A DNA stretch of 64,000 bases from Pectinophora gossypiella (taxonomy: Eukaryota; Arthropoda; Insecta; Lepidoptera; Gelechiidae). The notes under the pieces were generated by a model. It saw nothing but the letters and a program-made list of their open reading frames with translations. It did not search any database and was not told where the DNA came from. The stretch spans positions 11,015,840 through 11,079,839 of the forward strand of contig NC_065424.1 in assembly GCF_024362695.1 (NCBI RefSeq), given 5' to 3'. Shown piece after piece: positions 51,280 to 62,574 of the stretch (position 1 is its first letter; each line of letters begins with the position of its first letter). The position numbers and the translations under genes were made by a program.

Positions 51280-53095
51280 AAAAGTCATAATTCATAATCT
51301 TATTCGCAATAAAAATGGTATTACAATTTGCAGATGGTCAGCATTTAACATTTGGTCTACATTTTTAGTTATTTAAATTATAACATTCGAATAGTTAAAT
51401 AAAATAAAATTAATAATTTAAATGTCAATCATTAGGTACATTAATTATGAAATGATAATAAAATGATTTACAATGTCATTATCCAAATTACACATTACAA
51501 AAAAACAAACAATACACAAAAAAGAGAAAAAAGAAAAACAATGACACGAAACATCTAACGATTCATTCATGACAAAAAAGCAGTCTGGTGAATGAGAGAT
51601 GTGGTGTAAAATATCATGATATTTACACTAGAGAGAGAGAGAGAACAAAAACAAAGAAGAAAAAAAAAGAAAACAGTAAGATTTTACAATAAAAATAAAA
51701 ATTACAAACAAAGATACATACAAAAGGTGTGTGCAGTCGGGAAAAAGGGGTACGACTCAGCGATTACTCCTACAGCGAGTACGACTCACTACATGTAGTA
51801 GCTGAGATTTAGAAGGGAATGTTACCGGGATTTGGAAATATGGAGCGTATTAAGGATAATACGATTACGAAAGCGGTATAAAAGGAAAGGGTACTTACTG
51901 TAGCTGAGTACAAATTCTCCACATACTCGCATTTCCTTCTTACCGTCAATAATTTTAAATTTCGAAATTCTCATTCCATTTCACATTTCCTTTTATTCTA
52001 CGCTGACACATTGCATCACGGATCTTGAAAAGTACAACATCTTAACTGCTTAGCTCTGGCCGTGCCTACAAATTTTAATTGTGATCATAAATTCTTCATT
52101 GTATTTTATACAACATCGTTATAATTTCGTTAAGTTCTTGTTTGTGAAGTGCTAATTAATAAACTTTGTATTCCTGTTGGTGTTTACTGTTATCTTCGCT
52201 ATTACTACCTACTCATCCTACTCTCCTGGTACTACTCTGCCGGCACTTCGGGACTCCATCACCACCCATCGTACCACAGTAACAACGGCTATTATTTATA
52301 GAGCATATTACCCTGTTTTCACATACACGCGCGCTGATTCCGAGAAGATCGTACGAAAAGTTTTCAAGATGTCCTTAAAAATGTGTAATCACTGAAATCG
52401 GGCCGTTAGTGTGTTGCATTTAGGATACTTACTTTTATTATTATGTTTGTCATTTCGCAGAGTGTCAGCTCCAATGTCATCCTGCAAATGATCGGCGATA
52501 GGCTGGACTGTCCTTACCTCCGGCATTGCTGCGACAGACATGTGCCTGTATCGATGCCGGTGAGAAGGTATTGTTAATATTCTGTGGTCATTGTTGTCTT
52601 ATATTTTAATTGATTTTAATTGTTTTATCTGATTCTATTTTATTTGACTTATTTATTATTTTAAGTTATTTGAATGAATGTTTTATTATGTAAATTATGG
52701 ATCATTGTTATCTGAAATAAAGAAATTTTAATTTTTAATTTAATTTCCATATCTCGGGACTATGGAGTCCCGGACTTTTGGAAGGCGTGCGTGGGGCCGA
52801 AGCCAACACGTAGAGGCCCCTTAAGACAATTTAATCTAAATGTGATGTGACACCAAGCGGCGATTATCCCTGTATGCACTATGGAAGTGCACTCAAAAAC
52901 AATCCCCGGTGCGGGTAGGACTATTGCAGATTATGAGAACAAAGGGAACTGGGCTATTTGGTTGGGGGTTAGTCGATACTGGAGCTATTTTTATTATTTT
53001 TATGATTTTGGTTTGTTTTTCTTTTTTCTTTATGTTAATGATTTTTGATCATGGTTTTCTTTTTGTTTTTTTTTTCCTTTTTTGGTTTTTGTCCT
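51280..53095. other. Long stretch without a recognised gene
   Basis: AT-rich low-complexity DNA. 51590-51625 and 51800-51890 are decayed LINE K (GAATGAGAGATGTGGTGTAA, GAAGGGAATGTTACC, TATGGAGCGTATTAAGGATA). 52150-52560 is more balanced (TACTCTGCCGGCACTTCGGG, GACATGTGCCTGTATCGATG) and may be LINE M 3'UTR because an M tail follows. AATAAAGAAAT at 52716 looks like a retroposon end. Confidence 0.45.
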
Positions 53096-53099
53096 GTGT

Positions 53100-53165
53100 T
53101 TAATGTAATGTGCCTGTCTGTCTGTATCTGTGGTGTCCGGAAGTAATAATTTCTATCTTTCTATA
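53100..53165 (+). mobile_element. LINE M 3' tail
   Basis: TGTGCCTGTCTGTCTGTATC, TGTGGTGTCCGGAAGTAATA, then TTTC-rich end. Confidence 0.75.
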
Positions 53166-53244
53166 AACAAATAGACTCACATTCTCGAATGTGTTTTTTT
53201 TTCTAAAAAAGCATACGAACCGTGCTGTAATTACTTAAATATTA

Positions 53245-53466
53245 AGTTATGTATATAGTATAAGTTCGTTCCCTCAAATTAAGATGATATGACTGTTGAA
53301 ATAAAGTGCAATTAGGTTGTATATTGTCGTTATACGCCGTCGCTTGTGACACAATACGCCACGGGCATTTTTTTTACAGAGAATGGTTGCCTATTTATAA
53401 TACGAGGTCTATGAGTTTAGTACGATCTAATCTGAACCGGCGCGCGTGTATGAAACGATGAATGAG
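53245..53466. repeat. Y repeat then LINE K scrap
   Basis: 53245-53400 matches 62760-62900 (AGTTCGTTCCCTCAAATTAA, TTACAGAGAATGG). 53410-53466 is LINE K (ATCTAATCTGAACCGGCGCG). Confidence 0.7.
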
Positions 53467-53473
53467 TGTGAAA

Positions 53474-53768
53474 GCCTCTGTGATCCAGTGATTGAAGCCC
53501 CGGGTTCGAATCCCGGTGGGGACAAATCACAAAAATCACTTTGTGATCCCTAGTTTGCTTAGGACATTACAGGCTGATCACCTGATTGTCTGAAAGTAAG
53601 ATGATCCGTGCTTCGGAAGGCACGTTAAGACGTTGGTTCCGCTTACTAATGTAAGTAAGTAGTCGTTACATGAGCGATGACAGGCGCCTTTGGCAGTTCA
53701 ATAATAACCCTGACACCAGGGTTGATGAGGTTGGTAATCCACCTCACAACCCACACGATAGAAGAACG
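53474..53768 (+). mobile_element. SINE-A, full length
   Basis: GCCTCTGTGATCCAGTGATT, CGGGTTCGAATCCCGGTGGG, GTGCTTCGGAAGGCACGTTA, ..AACCCACACGATAGAAGAA. Confidence 0.92.
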
Positions 53769-54052
53769 AGTTCTAACAAAACAAGAATGTGAAAGAACTT
53801 GTTTACAAATATATAACTAAGTACTTACTACGAACGATAAAAAAAAATGTTTGTGACAGTTTATCTGTCTATTATGCGTGAAAGATTGGAATTTTTCACG
53901 CACGAACACACACATTTGAATGATGATAAAAGATTTGTGAGCAGGAAAGTGAGCGGAAAACAAAGAAAAGAAAAAAAAAACAGTCAAGTGTGAGTCGGGG
54001 TTACACATTATTTGGGTTCCGTACGCTTGCCAATAACTTCTAAAGATCTTAC

Positions 54053-54480
54053 ATTGGTGCTGATTTTGTACACCTCCTAATTTTTGTTTAAATTATACCT
54101 ATTACCCTATTACCTTATCCGCTGAAAACGAAAGAGACGGGTAATGGACAGGCATAAAATTTATGGAATACACGTCAATTTTAAGCAGAAATCTGAGAAA
54201 TCCCGACAGTATTAAGTAGACAGCACGTCAAACGGATTGCATACCAGTGAGATGCAATTTTATTCGCACGGGTTATTCATTCATTTTAAAGTTAACTTAT
54301 TGACAATCATCCGTCCCTTTCCTTTTCGGTGGATAAGAAAATGACGGGTATAACTTAATATAAAATTAGGAGGTATACAAATATACTTTAAAACTACTAT
54401 CACTACTACTACTACTACTACTACTACTTTTTTACTTTTTATATATACTTCCCTTTTTGTGTTAGGAATCGGCGCCATTA
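54053..54480. mobile_element. MITE Q with (CTA)n expansion
   Basis: ATTGGTGCTGATTTTGTACA.., GAAAACGAAAGAGACGGGTA and ..CATCCGTCCCTTTCC, GGAATCGGCGCCATTA. A (CTA)n tract at 54398-54427 interrupts the right arm. Confidence 0.8.
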
Positions 54481-54599
54481 TCAACCTTATAGAATAAGCA
54501 CATAGTCTTTTTCACCGCAGATACTGCGCAAGGACTGCAAATAAATTCAAATTATTCAAATATATGGAGGCAGAGTATTTGGCATTTGTTAACATTGCG

Positions 54600-54812
54600 C
54601 AGTTACAACTTTATTGCTGTTTAGCAATAAGGCCGCCTATTGTGCTTACTTTATTCGTTTGTACATGTCACTTATGCCTTTGTACGGTAAAGAATTATTG
54701 ATTGATTGATAGATTGACTAATTAAAACACATTTATGATTTAAACGCGGTAAGCGCTAAGAACCCGTTATTATGTGTTTTAATTACGATAATAACAGCGT
54801 AAACCTAAAACA
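54600..54812 (+). mobile_element. LINE H-type tail then R repeat
   Basis: 54600-54715: GCAATAAGGCCGCCTATTGT, GTACGGTAAAGAATTATTGA. 54718-54812: AATTAAAACACATTTATGAT, AAGAACCCGTTATTATGTGT, R. Confidence 0.75.
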
Positions 54813-55047
54813 GATTGACTTTAGTCGAAAATTTCAAATTGAAATATTGTATTTTACTCGAATGCGTCGAAGAGAGAAGTAGGGTTATGTGTTTGTATGT
54901 ATCTATATATATTATGTATGTATGTTCCAACCTAACTTCTTAACCACATGTCAGAATTTAACTACCTGCCTTATGTCCTAAAAGTTTGCTTACCACAGCT
55001 ATCTTCTTGTGTTTTGGCCGCCTGTTGTGCTTTTCTGTAAGTATACA

Positions 55048-55320
55048 CATACATATGTCGCAGGGATATGATAAAAATGGGGATTTGATCAATTCCCCAA
55101 GGGATTTGAACCTTTAAACCTTTTTAAACCTTTAAAATACCAAAGCAAAACTATTTTTGTCATTTCACTGAACCAATCTAGGGATTTGTTCAATTCACTA
55201 GATTTGTTTAGGGAAAAGATAAAATCGTGTTGTTATTTTAACATCCTCCGTGATTTGATCAAATCCCTTAGGGAATTGATCAAATCCCCGTTTTTATCAT
55301 ATCCCTGCGACACATACATA
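55048..55320. mobile_element. TIR element with 8-bp target duplication (hAT-like)
   Basis: 55056-55312 begins TGTCGCAGGGATATGATAAA and ends with its reverse complement; arms of about 55 bp carry GGGGATTTGATCAATTCCC. CATACATA flanks both ends (55048-55055, 55313-55320). Eight-bp duplications are a hAT trait, but the flank is a simple repeat. No transposase. Confidence 0.8.
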
Positions 55321-55582
55321 AACTCACGCCTATTTCCCACCGGGGTAAGCAGAGACTATAGAATTCCATTTACTTCGATCCTGACACACGTCTCTTGCTT
55401 CCTCCACATTCGTCAATCGCTTCATACACGCTCGCCGGTTCAGAGTAGATCGTACTAAACCTTTCCTTCCTTCCCTTTCCTTTGCTTTTCATTTTTCCTT
55501 TCTTTTCTGTAGGTGTATGTTGTCCTTATCTCTGTATTTTGTGTTCATTGTGTTCAATAAAGTATTTTATCTATCTATCTTC
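55318..55582. mobile_element. LINE K 3' end (minus) and LINE H tail (plus)
   Basis: 55318-55465: AACTCACGCCTATTTCCCAC.., CGCTCGCCGGTTCAGAGTAG. 55502-55582: CTGTAGGTGTATGTTGTCCT, TTGTGTTCAATAAAGTATTT. Confidence 0.82.
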
Positions 55583-56072
55583 TAAACTCTCACTATTCGG
55601 AAGAATAAATATCTATATTCCTGTTTCAAACTTTTTAGAGCGTGATTTTTCCATAGTCGGAATCGCTTTAATGTGGCCTTTGGAATCCCTATGGTGCTCT
55701 ACATTATAGAATTTACCCATTCGCCTTTGCAAAAAACATCTTTGTTCAAACCGTTCTTGTTTTGAAAAGTTCGGACGAAAATAAACTTTTATTTTTCTTT
55801 TATTTTTAAAGTATGTACGGAATTCAGAGAATTGTGCCAGTAGTCGAAAAGTAAGTTCATATTCAGGCGATTGAACAAAGGGTTTTGTGAGTGTATACTT
55901 ACGATGTAAATATGAATGAGTAAAAAAGCAGATTATTGTCCTATGAATAAATAACAAGTCACAACGCAACATAACGCTCACGACCATATCCCAATTGGGG
56001 TAGCCAGGAGTACAACCATCGCAAGATAAACTTAGTTGCGAGCTGAATTCAACGCCAATTTCCTTTTTTTTA

Positions 56073-56390
56073 AGTGACTTATTGTAGATTTGTCGCAGAT
56101 GGCATTAACTACTTGGCCGGACAAATGGGGTGCGCTGAAGGCTCTCACCCGGTACAACGTTTAAGACAACAGGCCTGAGGGTGCCCATTTGGGCGCGAAC
56201 CTCGGCTCAGGGCGTTGTCTGAGAGGAAAAATTTTTGAAAGAATTAATCAACCCTAGCGGGTCGATAGAGATAAGCGCTGATTGAGGGAAATCATCGACC
56301 ACGCCGGCGGGGTCAGTATCGGGGTCCTGAAGTGTTTGGTGTCGCGAGCTGATTGGCTGCCTCTATGGCTAGAGTAATCGGGTCGTCGGG
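56073..56390 (-). mobile_element. Retroposon E, left arm of an inverted pair
   Basis: TGACTTATTGTAGATTTGTC to GGCTAGAGTAATCGGGTCGT. Carries private variants (CCCATTTGGGCGCG, GGGCGTTGTCTGAG) shared only with 56560-56938. Confidence 0.87.
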
Positions 56391-56559
56391 AGAGAATTTC
56401 CCGTTTCAACAGACAGAAACCAAGGAATTTCATTTACTACGAACCTGACACACTTTCTAAGTTTTATTTCAAAAAGTAATTAAAATCTTTTAAAAATAGA
56501 AACTTGGTAAGTACCTAACCTAAAAAAAGGAAAGGGAATAAAATTATTAAACGACGCGA

Positions 56560-56938
56560 CGCTTAGGGACGGTACTGAAAAGTATCGGCGTCCGAAGGAC
56601 GTAATATACGATCCCGACGACCCGATTACTCTAGCCATAGAGGCGGCCAATCAGCTCGCGACACGAAACACTTCAGGTCCCCGATACCGACCCCGCCGGC
56701 GCGGTCGGCGATTTCCCTCATTCAGCGCTTATCGCTATCGACCCACTAGGGTTGATTAATTCTTTCAAAAATTTTTCCTCTCAGACAACGCCCTGAGCCG
56801 AGGTTCGCGCCCAAATGGGCACCCTCAGGCCTGTTGTCTTAAACGTTGTACCGGATGAGAGCCTTCAGCGCTCCTCATTTGTCCGGCCAAGTAGTTAATT
56901 CCATCTGCGACAAATCTACAATAAGTCACGTCAAAAAA
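56560..56938 (+). mobile_element. Retroposon E, right arm of the inverted pair
   Basis: CGCTTAGGGACGGTACTGAA to AAGTCACGTCAAAAAAATAA. Full length, about 380 bp. Confidence 0.88.
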
Positions 56939-57075
56939 ATAAAAATAAGACGCGACGTCGAGCTTGGGTCATGTCCCGCACGAACTCCTCGCTTCCGCCC
57001 CCCACTTGGCAATTGCGAAGGACACGAAAATGTACGCGCGCGCCAGGGATTATTAAACCGCCTTCAACTCGAGTA

Positions 57076-57222
57076 CAGTCATAAGCAATATCATGTACCC
57101 ACTTTAGAACCCTGTCGCGTTATCATATTTGACATTTAATGAGACTTACGGTTTAATATGCCAAAAAAGTTTATGTGACATATTATGGTATCAAAGTGTA
57201 TACATATTAGTACTCGTAACCG
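57076..57222. mobile_element. MITE U, TA-flanked
   Basis: TA|CAGTCATAAGCAATATCAT.. to ..ACTCGTAACCG|TA, with GTACCCACTTTAGAACCCTG as in the other copies. Confidence 0.8.
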
Positions 57223-57335
57223 TACGACAATATACATTATAACTGCCTCGTCACCAAGTTCTGATGCGCTACGTGAAGTGGGTATACAGGGTGTTAGTCA
57301 CATCGTAACAAGTACTGAGGAGGATGATTCAGACC

Positions 57336-57646
57336 ACATACATAAACAGCCTATATACGTCCCACTGCTGGGCACAGGCCTCCCCTCAATCAACCGGAGG
57401 GGGTATGAAGCATACTCCACCACGCTGCTCGAATGCGGGTTGGCGGAGCGTGTTTTTATGGCTAATAGCCGGGACCAACGGCTTAATGTGCCCTCCGAAG
57501 CACGGAATCATCTTACTTTTTCGGATAATCAGGTGATTCAAGCCTCAAAAGTCCTTACCAAACAATGGACAGTCTCACAAAGTGATTTCGACAATGACCC
57601 CATCGGGAATCGTACTTGGACCTCCAGATCGTGAGCCTAAGGCTGT
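57336..57646 (-). mobile_element. SINE-B inside D
   Basis: AAACAGCCTATATACGTCCC to GACCTCCAGATCGTGAGCCT. ATTCAGA at both edges is a possible duplication. The outermost head is truncated. Confidence 0.87.
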
Positions 57647-57931
57647 TAATTCAGAAAATGATTCTCAGTTAATATCAAGTGGAATTTTCCGTCGTAAAAT
57701 TTACGACTTTTTTTGGTATTTTTAAATTATTTTCAAGTCTATACTTTTACGATGGAAAATTCCACTTGATGTTAACTAAGAATAATGAGCTGAATCGTTA
57801 CGTTGTCACTTACACCCCGTACAAGTAATACATATAGCCATACAAGTAGGTATGTGTGTTAGTGGCAACGTAACGAATACTGAGAGGGATGGTTCAGATC
57901 ATGATTCTGAGTTGATATCTAGAGTTTTAAA

Positions 57932-58072
57932 AGATGTGTTGCTGTTGCAGTTTCTTGTCATTTCTTCTCCTCAGCCATAACACCTTGCGAAATGACGTAA
58001 ATTCAAAAAACCTTCAACAAGTTTATCCATGATAATTACGTTGAATAAATGATTCTGATTTCTGATTTCTGA
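57932..58072 (+). mobile_element. LINE I2 3' tail inside D
   Basis: GATGTGTTGCTGTTGCAGTT, CAGCCATAACACCTTGCGAA, TTGAATAAATGATTCTG then TTTCTGA repeats. Confidence 0.87.
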
Positions 58073-58254
58073 GTGGAATTTCCTGTCGGAAAATACACGA
58101 AAATTGTTGTTTTTCGCAAAATTCCACTGAATTTCAACACAGAATCATAGTTTGAATGATCTCTCAAAGTTTTCGTTACGATGTCACTAACACCCTGTAT
58201 AAAAGTCTCATCACCAAGTTCTGGTGTGCTACGTGAAGTGGGTATATAATTTCG

Positions 58255-59025
58255 AAAAAGACTTGAAGGCAATTGAGAAATATGGCTCCAGCACGTGCGC
58301 GCGTATTTTGTTCGTTTCGATCGGTCCTGCGACTCGACCGCTGCTCCTGGGGCATGGTGTGGCTCTTTCTCTCCTTGGCATTTATTATTCCCATCTGACG
58401 GTTGGGTCACTTTGTGAGACTGTCCTTTCTTTGGTAAGGACTTTCCAGGCTTGAATCACCTGATTATCTGAAAAAGTAAGATGATTCCGTGCGTCGGAGG
58501 GCACGTTAAGCTGTTGGTCCCGGCTATCAGTCGTAAAAACACCTCCACCAACCCGCAGTGGAGCAGCGTGGTGGAGTATGCTCCATACCCCCTCCGATTG
58601 ATTGAGGGGAGGCCTGTGCCCAGCAGTGGGACGTATATAGGCTGTTTATGTTTTGTATGATGGTTGGGTCTGCCATCTTCGTACTTCTCTTCTACTTCGC
58701 TCTATTTGACGTGTCGTTCTCGGAGACAGCACATGCACAGGTCCTTTTTGGCACATACGCTCATCTTGTTTTTGGTCGTCCTCTTGATCTAAGCCCTGGT
58801 ATGTTTAGATTGGCTGTAACATTACCCACATAATGTCACATTGACCGACATGACGTCATAGTTAATTTAGGTATAAGTTTCTGTGTTCGTTTTCCATGTT
58901 TCCATATAGAAAATAATTCGTGTGTGCGTTGACTTTTGATGTGATGTCACTATAATGTGTATATTATGTCATCCGTGTCTGTGGTGTCCTAAATAATAAA
59001 TGTATCTTTCTTTCTTTCTTTTTAT
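58255..59025 (+). mobile_element. LINE M 3' region with SINE-B inside
   Basis: Ends CCGTGTCTGTGGTGTCCTAA, AATAAATG, (TTTC)n. SINE-B 58410-58648 lies between TGACGGTTGGGTC (58397-58409) and TGATGGTTGGGTC (about 58657-58669). The sequence on each side joins without it. No long coding frame. Confidence 0.7.
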
Positions 59026-59029
59026 AATC

Positions 59030-59690
59030 GGCAGGTCTTCTTTTTTTTTTAGTTTTAGTTTAAGTTTGTAATTTAATTTTAAGTCTAGTTTAACTAAAAC
59101 TGATTCCACCGTTTTTACTTTATTTTCACTTATTTTCTTTTTTTTTCTCAATTTTCACCATAGTATATGTTTCTTTTTGTAACCTTAGAGTCATTATTTA
59201 TATCCAAGGCACGGGGCCTGGTTACTTGTAGCACAGGCGTAAAGCCTTTAACAAGAACCAGCTCCCACAAAATTTTATGTTCTAAGCCAAGACAACACGA
59301 AGTTGTACATTTTTGTGGTGAGAGTAATAAACATTTTTATTTATTTTATTTTTACGTGCCAAAACCAACGAAACCTGCTCTCTTGAAGCTTTTCGAAGAT
59401 GTCGGCGCGTACGCCGAGACTGCCACGCGGGACATGGCGTCGCATATGCCACTAAATGACGTATCTGAATTTTTTGCCGAATCTGATCTGCACATTTTGC
59501 TATTGTCAATAAAACACAAATTATTTTAGCAAAACACTGCAAATATGGCAGTTTGAAACTCAGCCACGATGGTAGGTAGGTACGCTACGTAGACAAACTT
59601 TAACTCCTCGAGACACTGCTTTGATTGCTGCTGTCTGGAGCAGCCTAGCAAACTACCTAACTACTTACTCTCTTGTAATTGGGTGAAAGG
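59030..59690. other. Unassigned; one 120-codon frame
   Basis: 59167-59529 (+) is open but matches nothing I know; its 3' half, KPTKPALLKLFEDVGAYAET, has a mirrored minus-strand frame equally open. 59195-59290 (CACGGGGCCTGGTTACTTGT, ACAAGAACCAGCTCCCAC) looks like a LINE 3'UTR. I do not call a gene. Confidence 0.3.
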
Positions 59691-60210
59691 TCAAAGATAT
59701 ATTATGAAATTCTGATTACTAAATAAAGACAGATCTTAAGGTGACAAAAAACGTTTTCTTTTTTTTATTTTATTATGATTAAGTGGACCCTGTGGATAAT
59801 GGATAATGCTAGGGGGATGATAAAAAAATAGTATTTAGTATAGAAAAAAAAACATCAATCAATCTACCATGCGGATATGGAACATAGGAGCTCTACTAAT
59901 GACGTCGGACTTAAAATTATTGTACAATTTAGAAATCATTTACTTCTCTTTCGTTTTGTATTTCCTGTTCGTCCAATACAGTACTTGCGAGTATGTTATG
60001 TTATACCTTATTCTATGCTAAAAATATATACGTAAGACATTTCGGCATACAATTAAATCCGAAATTCCCTTTGCGAGCTTGTGCTTTTAATTTATTCCTC
60101 AAGATATAAGCGCTTCATCCACTGTCAGCGGAAAACGAATAAAGATGTTAAGGGAAAAAAGGGATTTAGAGTAAATCAGACATTTCAGCAGAAACTAAGC
60201 GGTAAAATAA
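59690..60210. other. S repeat fragment, then no gene
   Basis: 59690-59790: AAAGATATATTATGAAATTC, TGATTACTAAATAAAGACAG, S family. The rest is AT-rich with nothing recognised. Confidence 0.5.
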
Positions 60211-60213
60211 TTA

Positions 60214-60612
60214 TGTGGGCTATGTGCTCCAGTGGTTGAGCGTTGGACTCACGATCCGGAGGCTCCGGGATCGAATCCCGGTGGGACACATCACAAAAAT
60301 CACTTTGTGATCCCTAGTTTGGTTAGTACATTACAGGCTGATCACCTGATCACAGACAGTAAAATGATCCGTGCTTCGGAAGGCACGTTAAGCTGTTGTT
60401 TTTTTGACGTGACTTATTGTATATTTGCCTCCGATGATATTAACTACTTGGCCGGACAAATGAGGAGCGCTGAAGGCTCTCACCCGGTACAACGTTTAAG
60501 ACAAAAGGCCTGAGCTCAGGGCATCGGCTGAGAGGGAAGAATGTTTGAAAGAATTAATCGACCCAATTGAGGGAAATCGTCGACCTCGCCGGCGGGGTCG
60601 GTATCGGAGTCT
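60214..60612. mobile_element. SINE-A head (+) joined to retroposon E
   Basis: 60214-60395: GTGCTCCAGTGGTTGAGCGT, GGGATCGAATCCCGGTGGG, core start. 60402-60612: TTTTTTTGACGTGACTTATT, E on the minus strand. Confidence 0.87.
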
Positions 60613-60834
60613 GTATCAAACTGTCTGAGTTATATCGCTTTATCGCCATCGATGGACTAGAAGCTTCGAAAAGGGTAGGCGTGATTAATTAAATTGCGAT
60701 TATTACTGTAGAACTCTTAAATGAGATTATACTTAAACTTCCGTGAAATTCCAGAAACTTTTCATTTGTCGCCTGAGGGCGTCTGGTTGCTAGCGACGAG
60801 CGGGTTGAAAGCATGCCTTAATCTGTCTTCTTCC

Positions 60835-60977
60835 GTCTTCTTCTATCGTGTGGGTTGTGAGGTGGATTACCAACCCCATCAACCTGGTGTCAGGGTTATT
60901 ATTGAGCCGCCAAAGGCCCTTGAAATGACTCATGTAACGACTACTAACTTACATCAATAAGTAGTAACCGGGACCAA
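60835..60977 (-). mobile_element. SINE-A tail fragment
   Basis: CTTCTATCGTGTGGGTTGTG to AGTAGTAACCGGGACCA. Confidence 0.87.
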
Positions 60978-60979
60978 TT

Positions 60980-61430
60980 TCGACGTTTTGTCAATTTGTT
61001 CCCTTAAAATATGTGGACTTCTTTCGTGGTTTTAAGTACAAAAGGCACTCAACCTAACTTCGGCTTAGGCATTTTAAGCCTCGTTTCATTGAAAAGACTC
61101 TTTGAAAGTTTAAGAAGAGTCATTCAATTTGTAAAGTTCCATTGAATGAAAGGCCACAAGATGTTTACATTTTTGTAGTAGGATAAGTATAATGCTTTTG
61201 TATGATGGAATTCCTTTTACATTTCGAAATCGTACTTATTTATTTATTTATTACATTTCGCGACTTTACAGTGCAGAAGCGCCAATGCTTATAAAAAAAG
61301 TTGTTCATTATTATAGTGAGTACTTTCACCCCACAAAACTCTTAGCCATTTGCTAACCGCAATATGCACAAAACGATCATTTATAAAGCAACCATGATAT
61401 TATAAAGCTTTAGGTACACTTTATTCTTGT
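60980..61430. other. No gene seen
   Basis: AT-rich; TTTATTTATTTATTACATTT at 61236. No family match. Confidence 0.35.
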
Positions 61431-61431
61431 A

Positions 61432-61960
61432 TTCAAAGGATTTGCTTACCTAACCTAAAGATTTGACAGGTCCAATATAGTGCAGAATTGACTGCCTGTG
61501 TTACCTTTCAACCCGAGAAAGGAAAACCAACTCAATACAGATTAGGCTAAGTTAGATATCTTCTTCTATCGTGTGGGTTGTGCGGCTGAGTACCAACCTC
61601 ATTAACCTTGGTGTCAGGGTTACTATTGAGCCGCCAAAGGCCTCTGACATGGCTCATGTATCGACAACTTACTTACATCAGTAAGTAGTGACCGGGACCA
61701 ACGGCTTAACGTGCCTTCCGAGGCACGGCTCATTTTACTTTCGGACAATCAGGTGATCAGCCTGTAATGGCCTAACCAAACTAGGGACCACAAAGTACTA
61801 GAAACCCACATTTCTGGGGTATGTGGGTTTTCTCACGGTGTACGTACTTCACTGAACTGTATTTCACTGCGGAGTACGTGATAATCATTTATAATGCAAA
61901 AAATAATTCGAAAACCAATTTGAAAGTCCAGGTCCGGGTTTAGGCCCGTGATTATGTAGG
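61432..61960 (-). mobile_element. SINE-F split by SINE-A
   Basis: F at 61432-61559 (TTTGCTTACCTAACCTAAAG) and 61800-61960 (CCACATTTCTGGGGTATGTG, ACGTGATAATCATTTATAAT). SINE-A 61560-61799 (minus) runs from the tail to GGGACCACAAAGTA. Confidence 0.82.
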
Positions 61961-61964
61961 TAAA

Positions 61965-62186
61965 TCATCATCATCAGCCTATTAACGTCCCCACTGCTGG
62001 GGCACGGGCCTTCCCTATGGATGGATAGGGAGATCGGGCCTTAAACCACCACGCGGGCCCAGTGCGGATTAGTGGTTATTAACGACTGCTAATACAACCG
62101 GGACCAACGGCTTAACGTGCCTTCCGAAGCACGAAGGAGTTCGAGATGAAAACTTTTTTTTGGTCACCCGTCCTATGACCGGCCTG
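61965..62186 (-). mobile_element. SINE-C, head missing
   Basis: CATCATCATCAGCCTATTAA, GCGGGCCCAGTGCGGATTAG, core, GGTCACCCGTCCTATGACC (5S-like part), then cut. Confidence 0.88.
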
Positions 62187-62574
62187 TAGGTTGATATGCA
62201 ATATTAATTATTTATTCTCAAAATAAAAACAAATTCGAATATTACGGGATGGTCGCTGACATTCTATATTTTTATTTATTTATGTTTATTTGTTTTAGAA
62301 TGTTCCTTACTAAACCAAGGCCAATAACAGTTATCCTACTAACTTAATACAGGAGTAGAACATTGTAGTATTTCAAGAAGTATTACAAAAATATACTATC
62401 TAAATAAAAGCGACATCTTCTTGTCTTCCACTGGGGCAATTCCTGTTCGGCGCGTCCTTACCGCGGGATGAGCGCCTTATACTTCAGTAGGCAGCACGGA
62501 AGCAATGCTGGACGGAAGGGACACGTCACAGAGACTGTAACATGGAACCTGATAGAGGGCAGCATTAATCGTCA
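62187..62574. other. No gene seen
   Basis: AT-rich to 62410, then 62415-62560 GC-richer (GCAATTCCTGTTCGGCGCGT, GGCAGCACGGAAGCAATGCT), probably retroposon because O follows directly. Confidence 0.4.

Larger units (their letters stand above)
57245..58250. mobile_element. Composite D dimer with nested SINE-B and LINE I2, between 38-bp direct repeats
   Basis: First D: 57285-57335 plus 57647-57823. Second D: 57852-57930 plus 58073-58200. The spacer CATATAGCCATACAAGTAGG matches the 5.9-kb dimer. CACCAAGTTCTG.TG.GCTA then CGTGAAGTGGGTATA lies both just left (57248-57290) and just right (58208-58245) of the block. Confidence 0.78.

Noticed and set aside
52177..52395. Host exon with TTYSSYSPGTTLPALRDSIT-type frame
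   Set aside because: No splice support or homology; an M-family LINE tail follows, so 3'UTR is the simpler reading.
55613..55987. 124-codon minus-strand frame, with a donor-like GTAAGTATAC near 55898
   Set aside because: No recognisable protein, no acceptor-bounded exon and neighbours are retroposon tails. A UTR exon cannot be excluded.
57185..57634. 149-codon frame
   Set aside because: Crosses a D arm and a SINE-B; pure repeat translation.
59167..59529. 120-codon plus-strand frame as a gene
   Set aside because: The opposite strand is equally open, no homology is recognised and its 5' part looks like LINE 3'UTR.
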